Source of the DNA: Reichenbachiella ulvae
GTDB taxonomy: Bacteria > Bacteroidota > Bacteroidia > Cytophagales > Cyclobacteriaceae
Assembly: GCF_025833875.1 (NCBI RefSeq)
Contig: NZ_JAOYOD010000001.1
Location: forward strand, 1,984,001-2,048,000
Direction: 5' to 3'
Length of the DNA: 64,000 nucleotides
Numbering within the stretch: position 1 is the stretch's first letter; each line of letters begins with the position of its first letter. Of the stretch, positions 26,329-36,089 are shown piece after piece. Below the pieces are notes generated by a model that worked only from the letters and a program-made list of their open reading frames with translations, had not been told where the DNA came from and searched no databases. The position numbers were made by a program, and so were the translations under genes.

Positions 26329-27960
26329 TTACCACTGAGGATTTTGCTGTACACCTGTTTGATCTACAAAATTCTGTGGCAAAGGCCAACGAACATGTCT
26401 TGGCTGGATGTTAGGCGCTGCACTTGGATTGTGCATTTTCACTCTTTCTTCCAAAATCCCTAATCGCTTCAAGAAAGCCCATCTATGCCCCTCATGGCCA
26501 AGCTCTCTTGCATGTTCCTCTATAATCGTTTCTAAATCTATAGAAGAGAAGTTATTACTCGTATTGCCATAGGCTCTCTCTCTAATTGCATTCAACAACT
26601 CCAGGGCTCTGGCTTCATTGCCATTTCTCCAATGCGCCTCAGCTCCCAGGATATAAGCCATTGACAGTCTGTAAACGATGATGTTTCTAAACCCTTGCGC
26701 TTCATCTGCCAATCTACCGTAAGTACCATCTTCCCAGGTTTTCGTAGTGGTAGGCTCCAGATATCTTGCTTCCCTATCGTTTGAGGCCCAAGACTGGAAG
26801 TAGAGAGAATCAACCGTCAAAAGATCTCCTTCTGACAAATACTCTGCTCCTGGCAATGAAGTATCCAGGTTGGATATATCGTCAATTGTCCAAGCAAACT
26901 TGTGCCAAGCGCTGATACGACCATCTGCTTCATCACTCAAATCGCCATCTGCATCACTATCAAATAGATCCCAGTAGTATTCGGAAGGAGACAGTCTGGC
27001 CCATGGTCTTCCTCCTTGACCTAATGTCCTACCCACACCCGGTACTCTATCATAAAGTGGCACATACATCTGAACAGTACGCTGTGGTCTATCCTGATTG
27101 TTTTCACTAAAAATCCAGGAGAAGATGATCTCTTCATTATTCTCTTCACCACCTTTTCCGCCATCAAGTCCAAAAATACCATCCAATGGCTGTAACTGTG
27201 CGCCTTGCGCAATCACATCTTCTGCGGCCTGGGCTGCTTCGGCATAGTTACCCAACCATAGATTGGCTTTCATGATCAACAAATACGCCATATCCTTTGA
27301 AGGAACACCCACGTTGGCATTTTCAAGCCTTGTTCTCAAATAAGGAACTGCGGCCTCTGCATCACTGATGACTTGCTCAAGAACTGCCGTTTGATCATTT
27401 AAATCAAAATCATATTTGATGCTGTCTACGTGCTCAGCCAAGTCAGGAAAAACCACATTGTCCCATCTCTCAGCCATTTCTAGATATGCATTAGCACGAA
27501 GACAATAAGCCTGACCGATGTAGTCATTTTTCTTTCGTTCCTCGTCCTCATTTTTAGGTACTAAATTCTCACCAAAGGAGGTAATGGCATCCACCGCACT
27601 AATGGATTGGTTCAAGCCACTAAAAATATTATTTACTTGAGCACTGGATGCATCAAAGGCATTTACATACTCCATCATTCCACGCATACCATCATTACCT
27701 ACATCTTGCATGTGAGTACCTGACTGTACGATATCCGTACCGCACTGCTTGTAAAGCGAAATTTCATTGTTCTCATGCAGTGATCTTGCTCTTTCATACA
27801 CGCCGAACAAGGTCGTCTGCATACCATTCAAACCTGCCAAAGCTTGATCACTTGGCAGTGAATCTCTTTCTGTTAGTTCTATTATATCATCCTCACAGCC
27901 CACTGATATGAGCAGCAAAGAGAATACTGCGACTATATATTTTATACTTTTCATAATCAA
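26329..27960 (-). CDS. SusD/RagB-family nutrient-binding lipoprotein
   Basis: A 543-residue surface lipoprotein (signal LLLISVGCEDD). The all-helical SusD fold is recognisable from AYCLRANAYLEMAERWDNVV near 150-170 and the C-terminal YRLSMAYILGAEAHWRNGN region with ALELLNAIRERA. It ends in the typical HVRWPLPQNFVDQTG segment. It acts as the lid over the SusC transporter and hands it xylo-oligosaccharides. It starts 6 bp after the susC stop, so coupling is tight. Confidence 0.92.
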   Translation of the reverse strand: MIMKSIKYIVAVFSLLLISVGCEDDIIELTERDSLPSDQALAGLNGMQTTLFGVYERARSLHENNEISLYKQCGTDIVQSGTHMQDVGNDGMRGMMEYVNAFDASSAQVNNIFSGLNQSISAVDAITSFGENLVPKNEDEERKKNDYIGQAYCLRANAYLEMAERWDNVVFPDLAEHVDSIKYDFDLNDQTAVLEQVISDAEAAVPYLRTRLENANVGVPSKDMAYLLIMKANLWLGNYAEAAQAAEDVIAQGAQLQPLDGIFGLDGGKGGEENNEEIIFSWIFSENNQDRPQRTVQMYVPLYDRVPGVGRTLGQGGRPWARLSPSEYYWDLFDSDADGDLSDEADGRISAWHKFAWTIDDISNLDTSLPGAEYLSEGDLLTVDSLYFQSWASNDREARYLEPTTTKTWEDGTYGRLADEAQGFRNIIVYRLSMAYILGAEAHWRNGNEARALELLNAIRERAYGNTSNNFSSIDLETIIEEHARELGHEGHRWAFLKRLGILEERVKMHNPSAAPNIQPRHVRWPLPQNFVDQTGVQQNPQW

Positions 27961-27966
27961 TCTCTT

Positions 27967-30900
27967 TTAAAAAGTTAATGATGCTCCAAATCTGAAGTTT
28001 CTAACTATAGGATATTGCCCTCTACCCGTTTCTGGAGAATAGGCATTTTTCATTTTAGTGAAGTATTTGAGGTTGTTACCTCTTGCGAATACTGACACAG
28101 CCTTGATCGGAGTGTTTTCTAAAAATTTAGAAGGAAGGTTGTAGGACAAAGACACGTTTCTCAAAGAAATATAGGAAGCATCTTCAGTCTTAATCGCATC
28201 ACCTCTAACTCCAGTCCAATCGGATGACCCCACTCTCGGATACTCCGTACTAGGGTTATCTTCTGTCCAATAATTAATGGCCAATTGATTTCCTCTACCG
28301 GTATACCCTCCGTAAAAGTTGTTTACAACAGTGATTCCCTTCGCATATTCCAACAATACCGAAAGCTCAAAGCCTTTGTAAGAAATGGTGTTGGTCAAAC
28401 CGCCATACCAATCTGGTGTAGAATTCCCCAAAAACACTCTATCATCTCCTGGGGTGATTTGGCCATCATTGTTCACATCACGGAATTTGGCATCTCCTGG
28501 CACTTGATTGTATACCAAGGCTTCATCTGCCTCGTCGGCTTGCCATACCCCTATGTATTCATAGTTGTATATCTCATTGATATTTTGCCCAATGAACCAG
28601 CCATTCGCTTCATCATCAATCGGTTCACCATTTGGACCTGTACGGTTCAACTTCACAATTTCATTCTGATTAGTGGCCCAGTTGGCAGCAATATTCCATC
28701 TGAGATCCGATCCATCGATCACATCCGCACTCAATGCTACATCGATCCCTTGATTTCTAGTTTCACCGATATTGGCTATGTAGCTGTCGTATCCATTGGT
28801 ATTGGGAATCAATTGTGGCAAAAGAAGATCAGTCGTATTGGTTTGGTAAGCATCTACCGTCGCGGTAATTCTGTCATTCAAGAACCCGAGATCCACACCA
28901 ATATTCAATTGCTTACTGGTTTCCCATTTCAGATACTCATTACCCAAAGTTCCAATCTGATAACCTGCTATATCTCTAAGCACATCTGGAGTAGAAGGAT
29001 CATTGTCATCATCTACTGGCACCTCGGTTGTCACATTTACATTAGGTCTGGAATAGTATCTATATGTACCAATTCGGTCATTCCCTAGTGTACCGTAACT
29101 TGCTCTTATTTTCAGCATATTCATGAAATCGAATCCCCAGAAGTTCTCGTTGTGCACATTCCATGCTGCTGAATAGGATGGGAAATACCCATATTTATTG
29201 TCTCCAGTATATTTAGAAGACCCATCTCTTCTCATGGTCAGAGTAACGACATACTTATCGTTGTAGTCATATCCTATCCTACCTACTGTATAAACACGTC
29301 CCCACTCGTCTGTATCCCAGCTGAATCTTTGATCTGCAGAAGCAGATACGTCAATCGCATGATACCCTAACAAATCAGTACCCATTTTATCTGCGAAAGC
29401 ATCATACTGCTCCCATTCATTCTTCTGAAAACCATATACCAGAGTGGCATTGATTCCATGCTTACCGAAAACCTTTTTGTAAGTAAGGATGTTATCTAAC
29501 AAGTAGTTAGTTGAAGTTTGCTCCTGGATACGAGCAGTATTAGGATCACCATCCCCATAATTACTAGAAGTAAATCTTCCGTAAAACTGGTTTCTCTGCT
29601 CTGCAAACGTATTAAGTGTATAAGACAGACCGTCGATTATTTTGATCTCAATGTATGGGTTCACATAGGTTCTATTGACGTATCGATCTACAACAGATTC
29701 ATTGTACCTGTGGAAGGGGTTGACTTGAAACTTATCATCTCTGACATATTTCACATAGTTACCCTCATCATCATAAATATCACCAAGTGGCGTATTGTCC
29801 AGAATCGGAACAAATGCAGCGAATGATCCACCGAAATCCTCAATTGTGTTGGAAGTCTCATCTGCATCACTTCTGGTCAACTGTACTCTGGTACCTATCG
29901 TTAGCCAATCATAAGCTTTATAGTCAGTGTTAATTCTTAAAGAATAACGATTGTAGTCAGAGTTCTGTACAATCCCTTTTTCTCTATAAACATCACCATT
30001 CAAGTAATAACGTAGCTTTTCTGAACCACCCGAAACACTAACACCTGCCTGGTACACTTCACCAGTTTGCAAGATCTCATCTTGCCAATCTGTAAAATCA
30101 CCATTCACATAGTTTTCTATTTCATTAGGATCCAAAACACCATTAATAGTAGTACCCTGGCCAGAATCAAACAAGTATTGAACATACTCGTCTCCATCCA
30201 TCAGGTTCAACCTTGTGTTGATATCGTTGATACCCGCTGAAGCATTCACCTTGATAGTCGGCTTACCAGCACTACCATTCTTTGTGGTGATCAAAATTAC
30301 CCCATTGGCTGCACTGGAACCATATATTGCACCAGCGCCTGCATCCTTAATTACGTTGATAGATTCTATGTCATCAGGGTTCAACTCGTTCAAGTTACCA
30401 CCTGGAAGAGGTACACCATCTATTACAATAATTGGCTGATTCGCCTCCTGAATGTTGTCAGAACCCTCACCCAAAGAATTGATCCCTCTAATGGTAAATG
30501 ACACGCCAGAGCCCGGCTGACCACTGGTTCTCTGTACTCGCACACCCGCTACCTGACCTCTTAGGGATTCTACCACGTTAGGTACTGGCACTTTGTTGAT
30601 GGCCTCTACATCCACAGTAGAGATAGAACCTGTCACGTTCGAACGCTCCATGGTACCATAACCAACTACTACCACTTCCTCTAAGGATTGTACATCCAAT
30701 GGAAGACCCACATCGATCGAACTGCGACCGGCTACAGCTACTTCCTGCTTGGCATATCCAATAAAACTGAAGATTAATGTCGCATCAACAGGTACGTTGA
30801 TACTGTATTCTCCGTCAAAATTGGTCACAACCCCAGAAGTTGTACCCTTAATTAATACACTCACCCCTGGGAGTGGGTCACCATTGCTTCCATCTGTGAC

Positions 30901-31017
30901 CTTTCCGCTCACCTTTGCCTCTTGCGCCAAAGCTGACAAGCTGCCAAAAACAAGCAAACAACTGATTGCATAATATTTAAGCAATCGGTAAGAATAGTTA
31001 CTTAGTCTTGTAATCAT
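27967..31017 (-). CDS. SusC/RagA-family TonB-dependent transporter
   Basis: A 1016-residue outer-membrane receptor. Signal peptide about 1-31 (ends GSLSALAQ), carboxypeptidase-regulatory-like domain about 37-112 (KVSGKVTDGSNGDPLPGVSV), TonB box region LEEVVVVGYGTMERS near 112-125, plug about 125-240 (SIRGINSL-type segment FTIRGINSLGEG, IDGVPLPG, INVIKDAGAGAIYGSSAANG), then the large barrel ending with the aromatic strand FRFGASLTF. It imports the oligosaccharides bound by SusD. Its promoter at 31142-31172 carries a LacI-type operator over the -33 element. Confidence 0.94.
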   Translation of the reverse strand: MITRLSNYSYRLLKYYAISCLLVFGSLSALAQEAKVSGKVTDGSNGDPLPGVSVLIKGTTSGVVTNFDGEYSINVPVDATLIFSFIGYAKQEVAVAGRSSIDVGLPLDVQSLEEVVVVGYGTMERSNVTGSISTVDVEAINKVPVPNVVESLRGQVAGVRVQRTSGQPGSGVSFTIRGINSLGEGSDNIQEANQPIIVIDGVPLPGGNLNELNPDDIESINVIKDAGAGAIYGSSAANGVILITTKNGSAGKPTIKVNASAGINDINTRLNLMDGDEYVQYLFDSGQGTTINGVLDPNEIENYVNGDFTDWQDEILQTGEVYQAGVSVSGGSEKLRYYLNGDVYREKGIVQNSDYNRYSLRINTDYKAYDWLTIGTRVQLTRSDADETSNTIEDFGGSFAAFVPILDNTPLGDIYDDEGNYVKYVRDDKFQVNPFHRYNESVVDRYVNRTYVNPYIEIKIIDGLSYTLNTFAEQRNQFYGRFTSSNYGDGDPNTARIQEQTSTNYLLDNILTYKKVFGKHGINATLVYGFQKNEWEQYDAFADKMGTDLLGYHAIDVSASADQRFSWDTDEWGRVYTVGRIGYDYNDKYVVTLTMRRDGSSKYTGDNKYGYFPSYSAAWNVHNENFWGFDFMNMLKIRASYGTLGNDRIGTYRYYSRPNVNVTTEVPVDDDNDPSTPDVLRDIAGYQIGTLGNEYLKWETSKQLNIGVDLGFLNDRITATVDAYQTNTTDLLLPQLIPNTNGYDSYIANIGETRNQGIDVALSADVIDGSDLRWNIAANWATNQNEIVKLNRTGPNGEPIDDEANGWFIGQNINEIYNYEYIGVWQADEADEALVYNQVPGDAKFRDVNNDGQITPGDDRVFLGNSTPDWYGGLTNTISYKGFELSVLLEYAKGITVVNNFYGGYTGRGNQLAINYWTEDNPSTEYPRVGSSDWTGVRGDAIKTEDASYISLRNVSLSYNLPSKFLENTPIKAVSVFARGNNLKYFTKMKNAYSPETGRGQYPIVRNFRFGASLTF

Positions 31018-31141
31018 GATTCATATAATATAGTTTGATTTAAGTCTCATCCCATAAAGCTAAAAAGCTCATAAAACGACATAAAAGCTACTTTTTCATC
31101 AATCATGTTATAATACGAACTCCCTAGTTCTCGGGAATATC

Positions 31142-31172
31142 CAAATGTAGAGAGAATTTTCTTTTTACACAA
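31142..31172 (-). promoter_or_regulatory. susC promoter (TTG-N20-TACATTTG)
   Basis: On the minus strand TTG (31172-31170), 20 bp, then TACATTTG (31149-31142): an exact match to the Bacteroidota vegetative promoter. It predicts a leader of about 120 nt before susC. The operator palindrome at 31170-31179 covers the TTG. Confidence 0.7.
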
Positions 31173-31179
31173 TCGATTG
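31170..31179. promoter_or_regulatory. LacI-type operator in the susC-lacI intergenic region
   Basis: Perfect palindrome CAATCGATTG, followed by CG as in GATTGCG of the 21257 site. It overlaps the -33 element of the susC promoter, a position suited to repression. Confidence 0.7.
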
Positions 31180-31206
31180 CGTATTATTTCATAATAAGTG
31201 TATAAA

Positions 31207-31237
31207 TTGGGATAAATAAAAAGTCAACCTACCTTTA
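31207..31237 (+). promoter_or_regulatory. lacI promoter (TTG-N20-TACCTTTA)
   Basis: TTG at 31207-31209, 20 bp, then TACCTTTA at 31230-31237, one mismatch from TAnnTTTG. It would give a leader of about 30 nt before the regulator gene. Confidence 0.5.
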
Positions 31238-31271
31238 GGGAATAAAAAGGGATAAGCCAGAGTAAAATCGA

Positions 31272-32300
31272 ATGAAAAGAAGCAAGGAGATCACTATATA
31301 CGACATAGCCACCGAGCTAAACGTCTCCCCCTCCACCGTATCACGTGCACTTAAAAAACACAAAAGCATTGGGAAGGAAACCATCAAAAAGGTCGAGAAA
31401 AAAGCCTCTCAATTGGGATATAGGCCCAATGTGGTAGCTGCCAACCTGAGAAATCAAAAGACGCATACCATCGGAGTAATTATCTCCAGAGTGGATCGTC
31501 CGTTTATTTCTACCTTGATAGGCGGTATAGAATCAGAAGCTAAAAAGAAGGGCTACCATGTAATTTTCGCCCAATCGCATGACAAGGTGAAACTAGAAAT
31601 TGAAAATGCCAATGTCCTTTTCAATTCAAGAATTGATGGTTTAATCGTCTCCCTGGCGATGGAAACCAAATCCTATGAGCATTTCAAACCTTTTCTTGAC
31701 AAAGAAATTCCCTTGGTATTTGTAGACCGAGTCACAGAAACACTCAACACCGATCTCGTTGTTATCGACAATACCCATTCAGCCTATATCGCTACCAAAC
31801 ACCTAATAGAACAAGGTTGTACACGCATTGCTCATTTTGCCGGAGCTCAACATCGAAATGTATACAGAAACAGGCGTACAGGTTACGAAAACGCATTAAC
31901 TGAAGCAGGACTCCCGGTAGACAATAGCCTCATATTGGAACTGAAGCATCTCAATTCTGAAGAAGGTTATAAAGCCGCAGAAAAAATATTAACTGGTAAA
32001 AATCGCCCTGATGGCATATTTGCATCTAATGACACGACAGCTGTGAGTGTTATCCAATGTGCCAAAAAGCTTGGTATCAAGGTTCCTGAGGAGCTTGCTG
32101 TTGTAGGGTTCAACAATGACCCTATCTGTACCATTATTGACCCTGCACTATCGACCATTGACCATCCTGCCAAGCAAATGGGGGAATTAGCCGCTAGACA
32201 ACTTCTAGAGCACAAAAGTGACCCGATCATTGATTCGTCTAGTACGATTAAGCTCAAGACTAGCCTGATACAACGGGCGTCCAGCACCAGAAAGAAATAA
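31272..32300 (+). CDS. LacI-family transcriptional regulator of the xylan locus
   Basis: A 342-residue regulator. The N-terminal LacI helix-turn-helix is clear (ITIYDIATELNVSPSTVSRA, about 7-26, and the hinge LGYRPNVVAANLR). The periplasmic-binding-protein-like sensor domain covers about 60-335 (IGVIISRVDRPFISTLIGGI, VVGFNNDPICTIIDPALSTI). It is divergent from susC and upstream of GH115. Three near-identical palindromes in the locus are its probable operators. The effector is likely a xylo-oligosaccharide or aldouronate; that is inference. Confidence 0.9.
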   Translation: MKRSKEITIYDIATELNVSPSTVSRALKKHKSIGKETIKKVEKKASQLGYRPNVVAANLRNQKTHTIGVIISRVDRPFISTLIGGIESEAKKKGYHVIFAQSHDKVKLEIENANVLFNSRIDGLIVSLAMETKSYEHFKPFLDKEIPLVFVDRVTETLNTDLVVIDNTHSAYIATKHLIEQGCTRIAHFAGAQHRNVYRNRRTGYENALTEAGLPVDNSLILELKHLNSEEGYKAAEKILTGKNRPDGIFASNDTTAVSVIQCAKKLGIKVPEELAVVGFNNDPICTIIDPALSTIDHPAKQMGELAARQLLEHKSDPIIDSSSTIKLKTSLIQRASSTRKK

Positions 32301-32359
32301 AATCGACTCATCCACCTCCTTAAGTTTATTCGATTCTACCTGTCTGAATTTGATAACAT

Positions 32360-32369
32360 CAATCGATTG
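32360..32369. promoter_or_regulatory. LacI-type operator upstream of GH115
   Basis: Perfect CAATCGATTG followed by CA, 36 bp upstream of the GH115 ATG. It sits between a TTG at 32350 and the -7-like elements TACATTTA (32372-32379, spacing 19) and TATTTTTG (32378-32385), i.e. inside the promoter. Confidence 0.65.
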
Positions 32370-32405
32370 CATACATTTATTTTTGAAAGACAAAACTGAA
32401 AGACT

Positions 32406-35234
32406 ATGAATTACTACCAGCTAGCGGGCCTACTCCTGCTATCAATAATGACAGCCTGTACACAGACTCCTGAACAGAAATCTGACGAGTGGGTCTCATT
32501 CGAAAGCAGAGAAAACTTTTTCCCTATCTACGAGGATGGTACTGTTGCCAATCTATATGTAGATCAATCGGAGGATGAAGGCATTTTAATAGCCGCGCAG
32601 AACCTGCAAAAGGATTTAACAGCACTTACTGGTCAAACCCCTCAACTGTTTAGATCAAAAGAGGAGATAACAGCAGGAAAGCTCATCATCATAGGGAACA
32701 CGAACGATGAAGTCATAACCTCTCTTGATGTGGACACGAAATCGCTGAAAGGAAAATGGGAGCAATTCCTGATCCAGGGTATCAGCAACCCTTTTGGTAA
32801 TGGATCTGAGGCACTTGTCATCAGCGGAAGTGACAAAAGAGGAGCCATCTTCGGAATCTATGAACTATCTGAAAAAATGGGCGTATCTCCCTGGTATTTC
32901 TGGGCAGACGTTCCTATCCAGAAACAAAATCAAATTTTTGTCAATCCTAATCCCTACACTACAGGCGAGCCTAAGGTGAAATACCGAGGAATCTTCATCA
33001 ACGACGAAGCACCTGCCCTATCCGGTTGGGCTTATTCCAATTTTGGAGGATTCAATAGTGAGTTTTACGCACATGTATTTGAGCTGATCCTTCGATCTAA
33101 AGGCAACTATCTCTGGCCAGCCATGTGGGGCAGATCCATCTATGAAGACGACCCTAAGAGCCCCATACTGGCCGACAAAATGGGTATTGTACTGGGCACC
33201 TCTCACCACGAACCCTTGACCCGAGCACATGCAGACTGGGGCAGAAAAGACAGAGGTCCCTGGAACTATGTCAAAAACAAAGAAAACCTGCGTCAATTCT
33301 GGCGCGAAGGAGCAGAAAGAATGGGAGACAAAGAAAGCCTCCTGACCATCGGTATGCGTGGCGATGGGGATGAGCCTATGACAGAAGGCACAGCCATCGA
33401 ACTACTAGAAACTATAGTAGCAGATCAAAGACAGATCATAGAAGAGGTTACCGGTAAACCCGCCAAAGAAACCCCACAAATATGGGCGCTTTACAAGGAA
33501 GTACAGGAGTACTACGACAAAGGCATGCGTGTAGACGATGACATCACCCTGCTGCTCTGCGACGACAACTGGGGCAACATACGCAAACTACCCGCCTACG
33601 GAGATACTGCCAGAAGCGGTGGATACGGCATTTACTATCACTTCGACTATGTAGGAGGGCCGAGAAACTACAAATGGATCAACACCACCCAAATATCACG
33701 CGTCTGGGAACAAATGACTACTGCCTATGACTATGGCGTAGACCAGGTGTGGATTGTCAATGTAGGTGACATCAAGCCTATGGAGTTTCCCATTTCTTTC
33801 TTTTTGGATCTGGCCTGGGATCCAGAAGCGATCAAGGCAGAAGACATTCCACAATATGGCGTAGAGTGGGCAGCCAATCAGTTCGACGAAACCAGCTCGG
33901 AGCTTATAGCTGACCTGCTGAACCAATACACGCTATTCAACAGTAGAAGAAAACCCGAATTATTGGATCAGAACACTTACAGTTTGGTTCGCTTCAATGA
34001 ATTTGAAAGAATCGTAGAAGACTACAAAGCCCTAGCCGAAAAAGCCAAAAAGGTAAAGAAGGAGCTTTCGCCAGAATATCATGATGCCTATTTCCAATTG
34101 GTAGAATTCCCGATAGCAGCAAGTACTAACCTCAACGAAATGTACTTTGAGGTGGCTAAAAACCGAATGTATGCTACTCAAGGCAGACAAGCCACGGCTC
34201 TAACTGCTCAAAAAGCACAAGAACTCTATGGCAAAGACAGTTTACTCACTCAACAGTATCATCAACTGAAAGACGGCAAGTGGAACCATATGATGTCACA
34301 AACACACATTGGCTATACCTATTGGCAGCAACCTGACGTACAGGCCATGCCGGAGGTGACTACTGATATGGCCTTGATCAAAGGGCCTCAGGCGGGTTTT
34401 ATGATAGAAAACTCCAGCGACTGGTGGCCTGAAATGGAAAAAGAATGGGCTTTACCCAATTTTGATTCCCGAAATGATCAACGCTTCTACATCGAAGTAT
34501 TCAGTCGTGGTTCAGAAGCTTCTAGCTTCGCCATCCTAGCCGACAATAGTCCTCTGAGTTTTTCAGAGCAAAGTGGCAACATCGATTCGCAACAGAGAAT
34601 CGAGATAAAGGTAGATTGGGAAAAAGTGAATGATTCAAAAACTGGCGAGTTTAGCCTGGTGCTGAATCAAGACACGGTTTCCATAGCATGGAAAGTCACT
34701 AATATACCAGAAGCAATAGGGACTACAGCCACAGTCATCAACAACGGAATGGCCTCCATTCAGGCGATCGACTATGATCAGAAGAAGGAAAATGAAACCA
34801 TCAGCTGGTTGACGATCCCTCAGATGGGCAAAACAGCCTCGACCGTGGTAGCACAGCCAAGCTATGCTAAATCAGAGATTTTAGATGCCAATACGCCACA
34901 CTTGGAATATAACATCTACCTGATGGAGGCAACTGACAGCTTAAAAGTGAAGGTGGTTACCGCTCCAACGATGAACTATCACAATGATGAAGGATTGAGC
35001 TATGCCATTTCATTTGACGATCAGGAAGCACAAATAGTAAATATTCACAGCGAAGAGAACTATGTCAACTGGTATAAGCAGGTCGCTGACAATGCCACCT
35101 TTACTACGACTACCCATGGATTGGATTCAGGGCAGCATACCTTGAATATCTGGCACATCGATAGCAAAATACCCTTTCAAAGATTGGATTTGATCACAGG
35201 ACAAGAACCATATAGTTACTTGGGTCAGCCCTGA
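32406..35234 (+). CDS. GH115 xylan alpha-1,2-glucuronidase
   Basis: A 942-residue lipoprotein (signal LLLLSIMTACTQ). It matches GH115 over its length: N-terminal beta domain with GKLIIIGNTNDE, the barrel with YLWPAMWGRSIYEDDP and GTSHHEPLTRAHADWG near 255-275, LLCDDNWGNIRKLP, helical insert, and the C-terminal GH115_C sandwich from about 770. Family members remove (4-O-methyl-)glucuronic acid from internal and terminal xylose residues. With GH30 and GH10 it completes glucuronoxylan debranching. The released acid could feed the SDR/UxuA route. It lies 105 bp behind the LacI gene with its own operator. Confidence 0.9.
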   Translation: MNYYQLAGLLLLSIMTACTQTPEQKSDEWVSFESRENFFPIYEDGTVANLYVDQSEDEGILIAAQNLQKDLTALTGQTPQLFRSKEEITAGKLIIIGNTNDEVITSLDVDTKSLKGKWEQFLIQGISNPFGNGSEALVISGSDKRGAIFGIYELSEKMGVSPWYFWADVPIQKQNQIFVNPNPYTTGEPKVKYRGIFINDEAPALSGWAYSNFGGFNSEFYAHVFELILRSKGNYLWPAMWGRSIYEDDPKSPILADKMGIVLGTSHHEPLTRAHADWGRKDRGPWNYVKNKENLRQFWREGAERMGDKESLLTIGMRGDGDEPMTEGTAIELLETIVADQRQIIEEVTGKPAKETPQIWALYKEVQEYYDKGMRVDDDITLLLCDDNWGNIRKLPAYGDTARSGGYGIYYHFDYVGGPRNYKWINTTQISRVWEQMTTAYDYGVDQVWIVNVGDIKPMEFPISFFLDLAWDPEAIKAEDIPQYGVEWAANQFDETSSELIADLLNQYTLFNSRRKPELLDQNTYSLVRFNEFERIVEDYKALAEKAKKVKKELSPEYHDAYFQLVEFPIAASTNLNEMYFEVAKNRMYATQGRQATALTAQKAQELYGKDSLLTQQYHQLKDGKWNHMMSQTHIGYTYWQQPDVQAMPEVTTDMALIKGPQAGFMIENSSDWWPEMEKEWALPNFDSRNDQRFYIEVFSRGSEASSFAILADNSPLSFSEQSGNIDSQQRIEIKVDWEKVNDSKTGEFSLVLNQDTVSIAWKVTNIPEAIGTTATVINNGMASIQAIDYDQKKENETISWLTIPQMGKTASTVVAQPSYAKSEILDANTPHLEYNIYLMEATDSLKVKVVTAPTMNYHNDEGLSYAISFDDQEAQIVNIHSEENYVNWYKQVADNATFTTTTHGLDSGQHTLNIWHIDSKIPFQRLDLITGQEPYSYLGQP

Positions 35235-35235
35235 G

Positions 35236-36018
35236 TCATTGATTCAATTCAGCTTTAACATAATCAAACACTTCCTCCACCCATAGGCCATACATTTTGC
35301 CTGATGGGTGGAGATCATCCCCAGCAACTAGATCAGGGTCCGATGGCACCTGCCTGGATATGGGTGTGATATCGAAAAACGCCACCCCCTTACGCTCAGT
35401 AATGGCTCGTTTCGCTCCATTGAACTCATCTATCTCCTGCGAAACTTCATCCCCGTAGTTCTCGCCAAAAGGCGTCACGCCATAGTCTGGAATAGACAAA
35501 ACAATCACACGACTGGTATCTTGATTTACTTTCGACAAGGCAACGTCTAGCAACTGCTCGTACTGCTGCCTGTATTCGTCCAGGCTCCTACCCTGAAACT
35601 GATTATTCACTCCGATTAAGAGCGACACACAATCATAACTTTCTTTCAGGTCATCGGCTCGGTCGATGGCATTGAGTAGGCTTCCGGTCGTCCAGCCAGT
35701 CTGGGCAATGATCCTAGGATTCTTGATATCGATCTGATGCGATCTCAATCGATCCACCAGTTGCACCGGCCATCGCTCGGCTTCTGTAACGCTAGCCCCT
35801 ATGGTATAAGAATCCCCCAAAGCCAGATAACTAAATGCAGCATTGGGTCCTCCCTCTTCAATTGGGTCATCTTCTGCCGTTTCCTCTTGGTCCTCCTGAT
35901 TGTCGACTTGTTCTTGATCTGACACAGGCTCCAGGCTTTCCTCCTCACAAGAGACAAACCCCATTGAAAACAGAAGCAGGAAGGCTACAACAAAATAGTT
36001 AAGGAAGTCTTTTCTCAT
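35236..36018 (-). CDS. SGNH/GDSL hydrolase lipoprotein
   Basis: A 260-residue lipoprotein (signal LLFSMGFVSCEEE). After an acidic linker rich in Glu/Gln, the SGNH hydrolase fold shows block I ALGDSYTIGASV (nucleophile Ser), block III GVNNQ, and block V DDLHPSG (Asp and His). It may be an esterase removing acetyl groups from xylan, given the neighbouring GH genes; substrate is inference. The ATG at 36018 is preferred over 36099, since it directly starts the signal peptide and avoids overlap with the divergent gene. It is convergent with GH115 (stops 1 bp apart). Confidence 0.78.
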   Translation of the reverse strand: MRKDFLNYFVVAFLLLFSMGFVSCEEESLEPVSDQEQVDNQEDQEETAEDDPIEEGGPNAAFSYLALGDSYTIGASVTEAERWPVQLVDRLRSHQIDIKNPRIIAQTGWTTGSLLNAIDRADDLKESYDCVSLLIGVNNQFQGRSLDEYRQQYEQLLDVALSKVNQDTSRVIVLSIPDYGVTPFGENYGDEVSQEIDEFNGAKRAITERKGVAFFDITPISRQVPSDPDLVAGDDLHPSGKMYGLWVEEVFDYVKAELNQ

Positions 36019-36089
36019 GTAGCTACATACGTAACCAGCACATTGTTTGGTTTTACATCCAGTCAAAGAAATCTCATTAGCTTTACTAA

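Noticed and set aside
28285..29088. 267-codon plus-strand frame opposite susC
   Set aside because: Antisense shadow of a well-supported TonB-dependent transporter gene; no domain or promoter seen.
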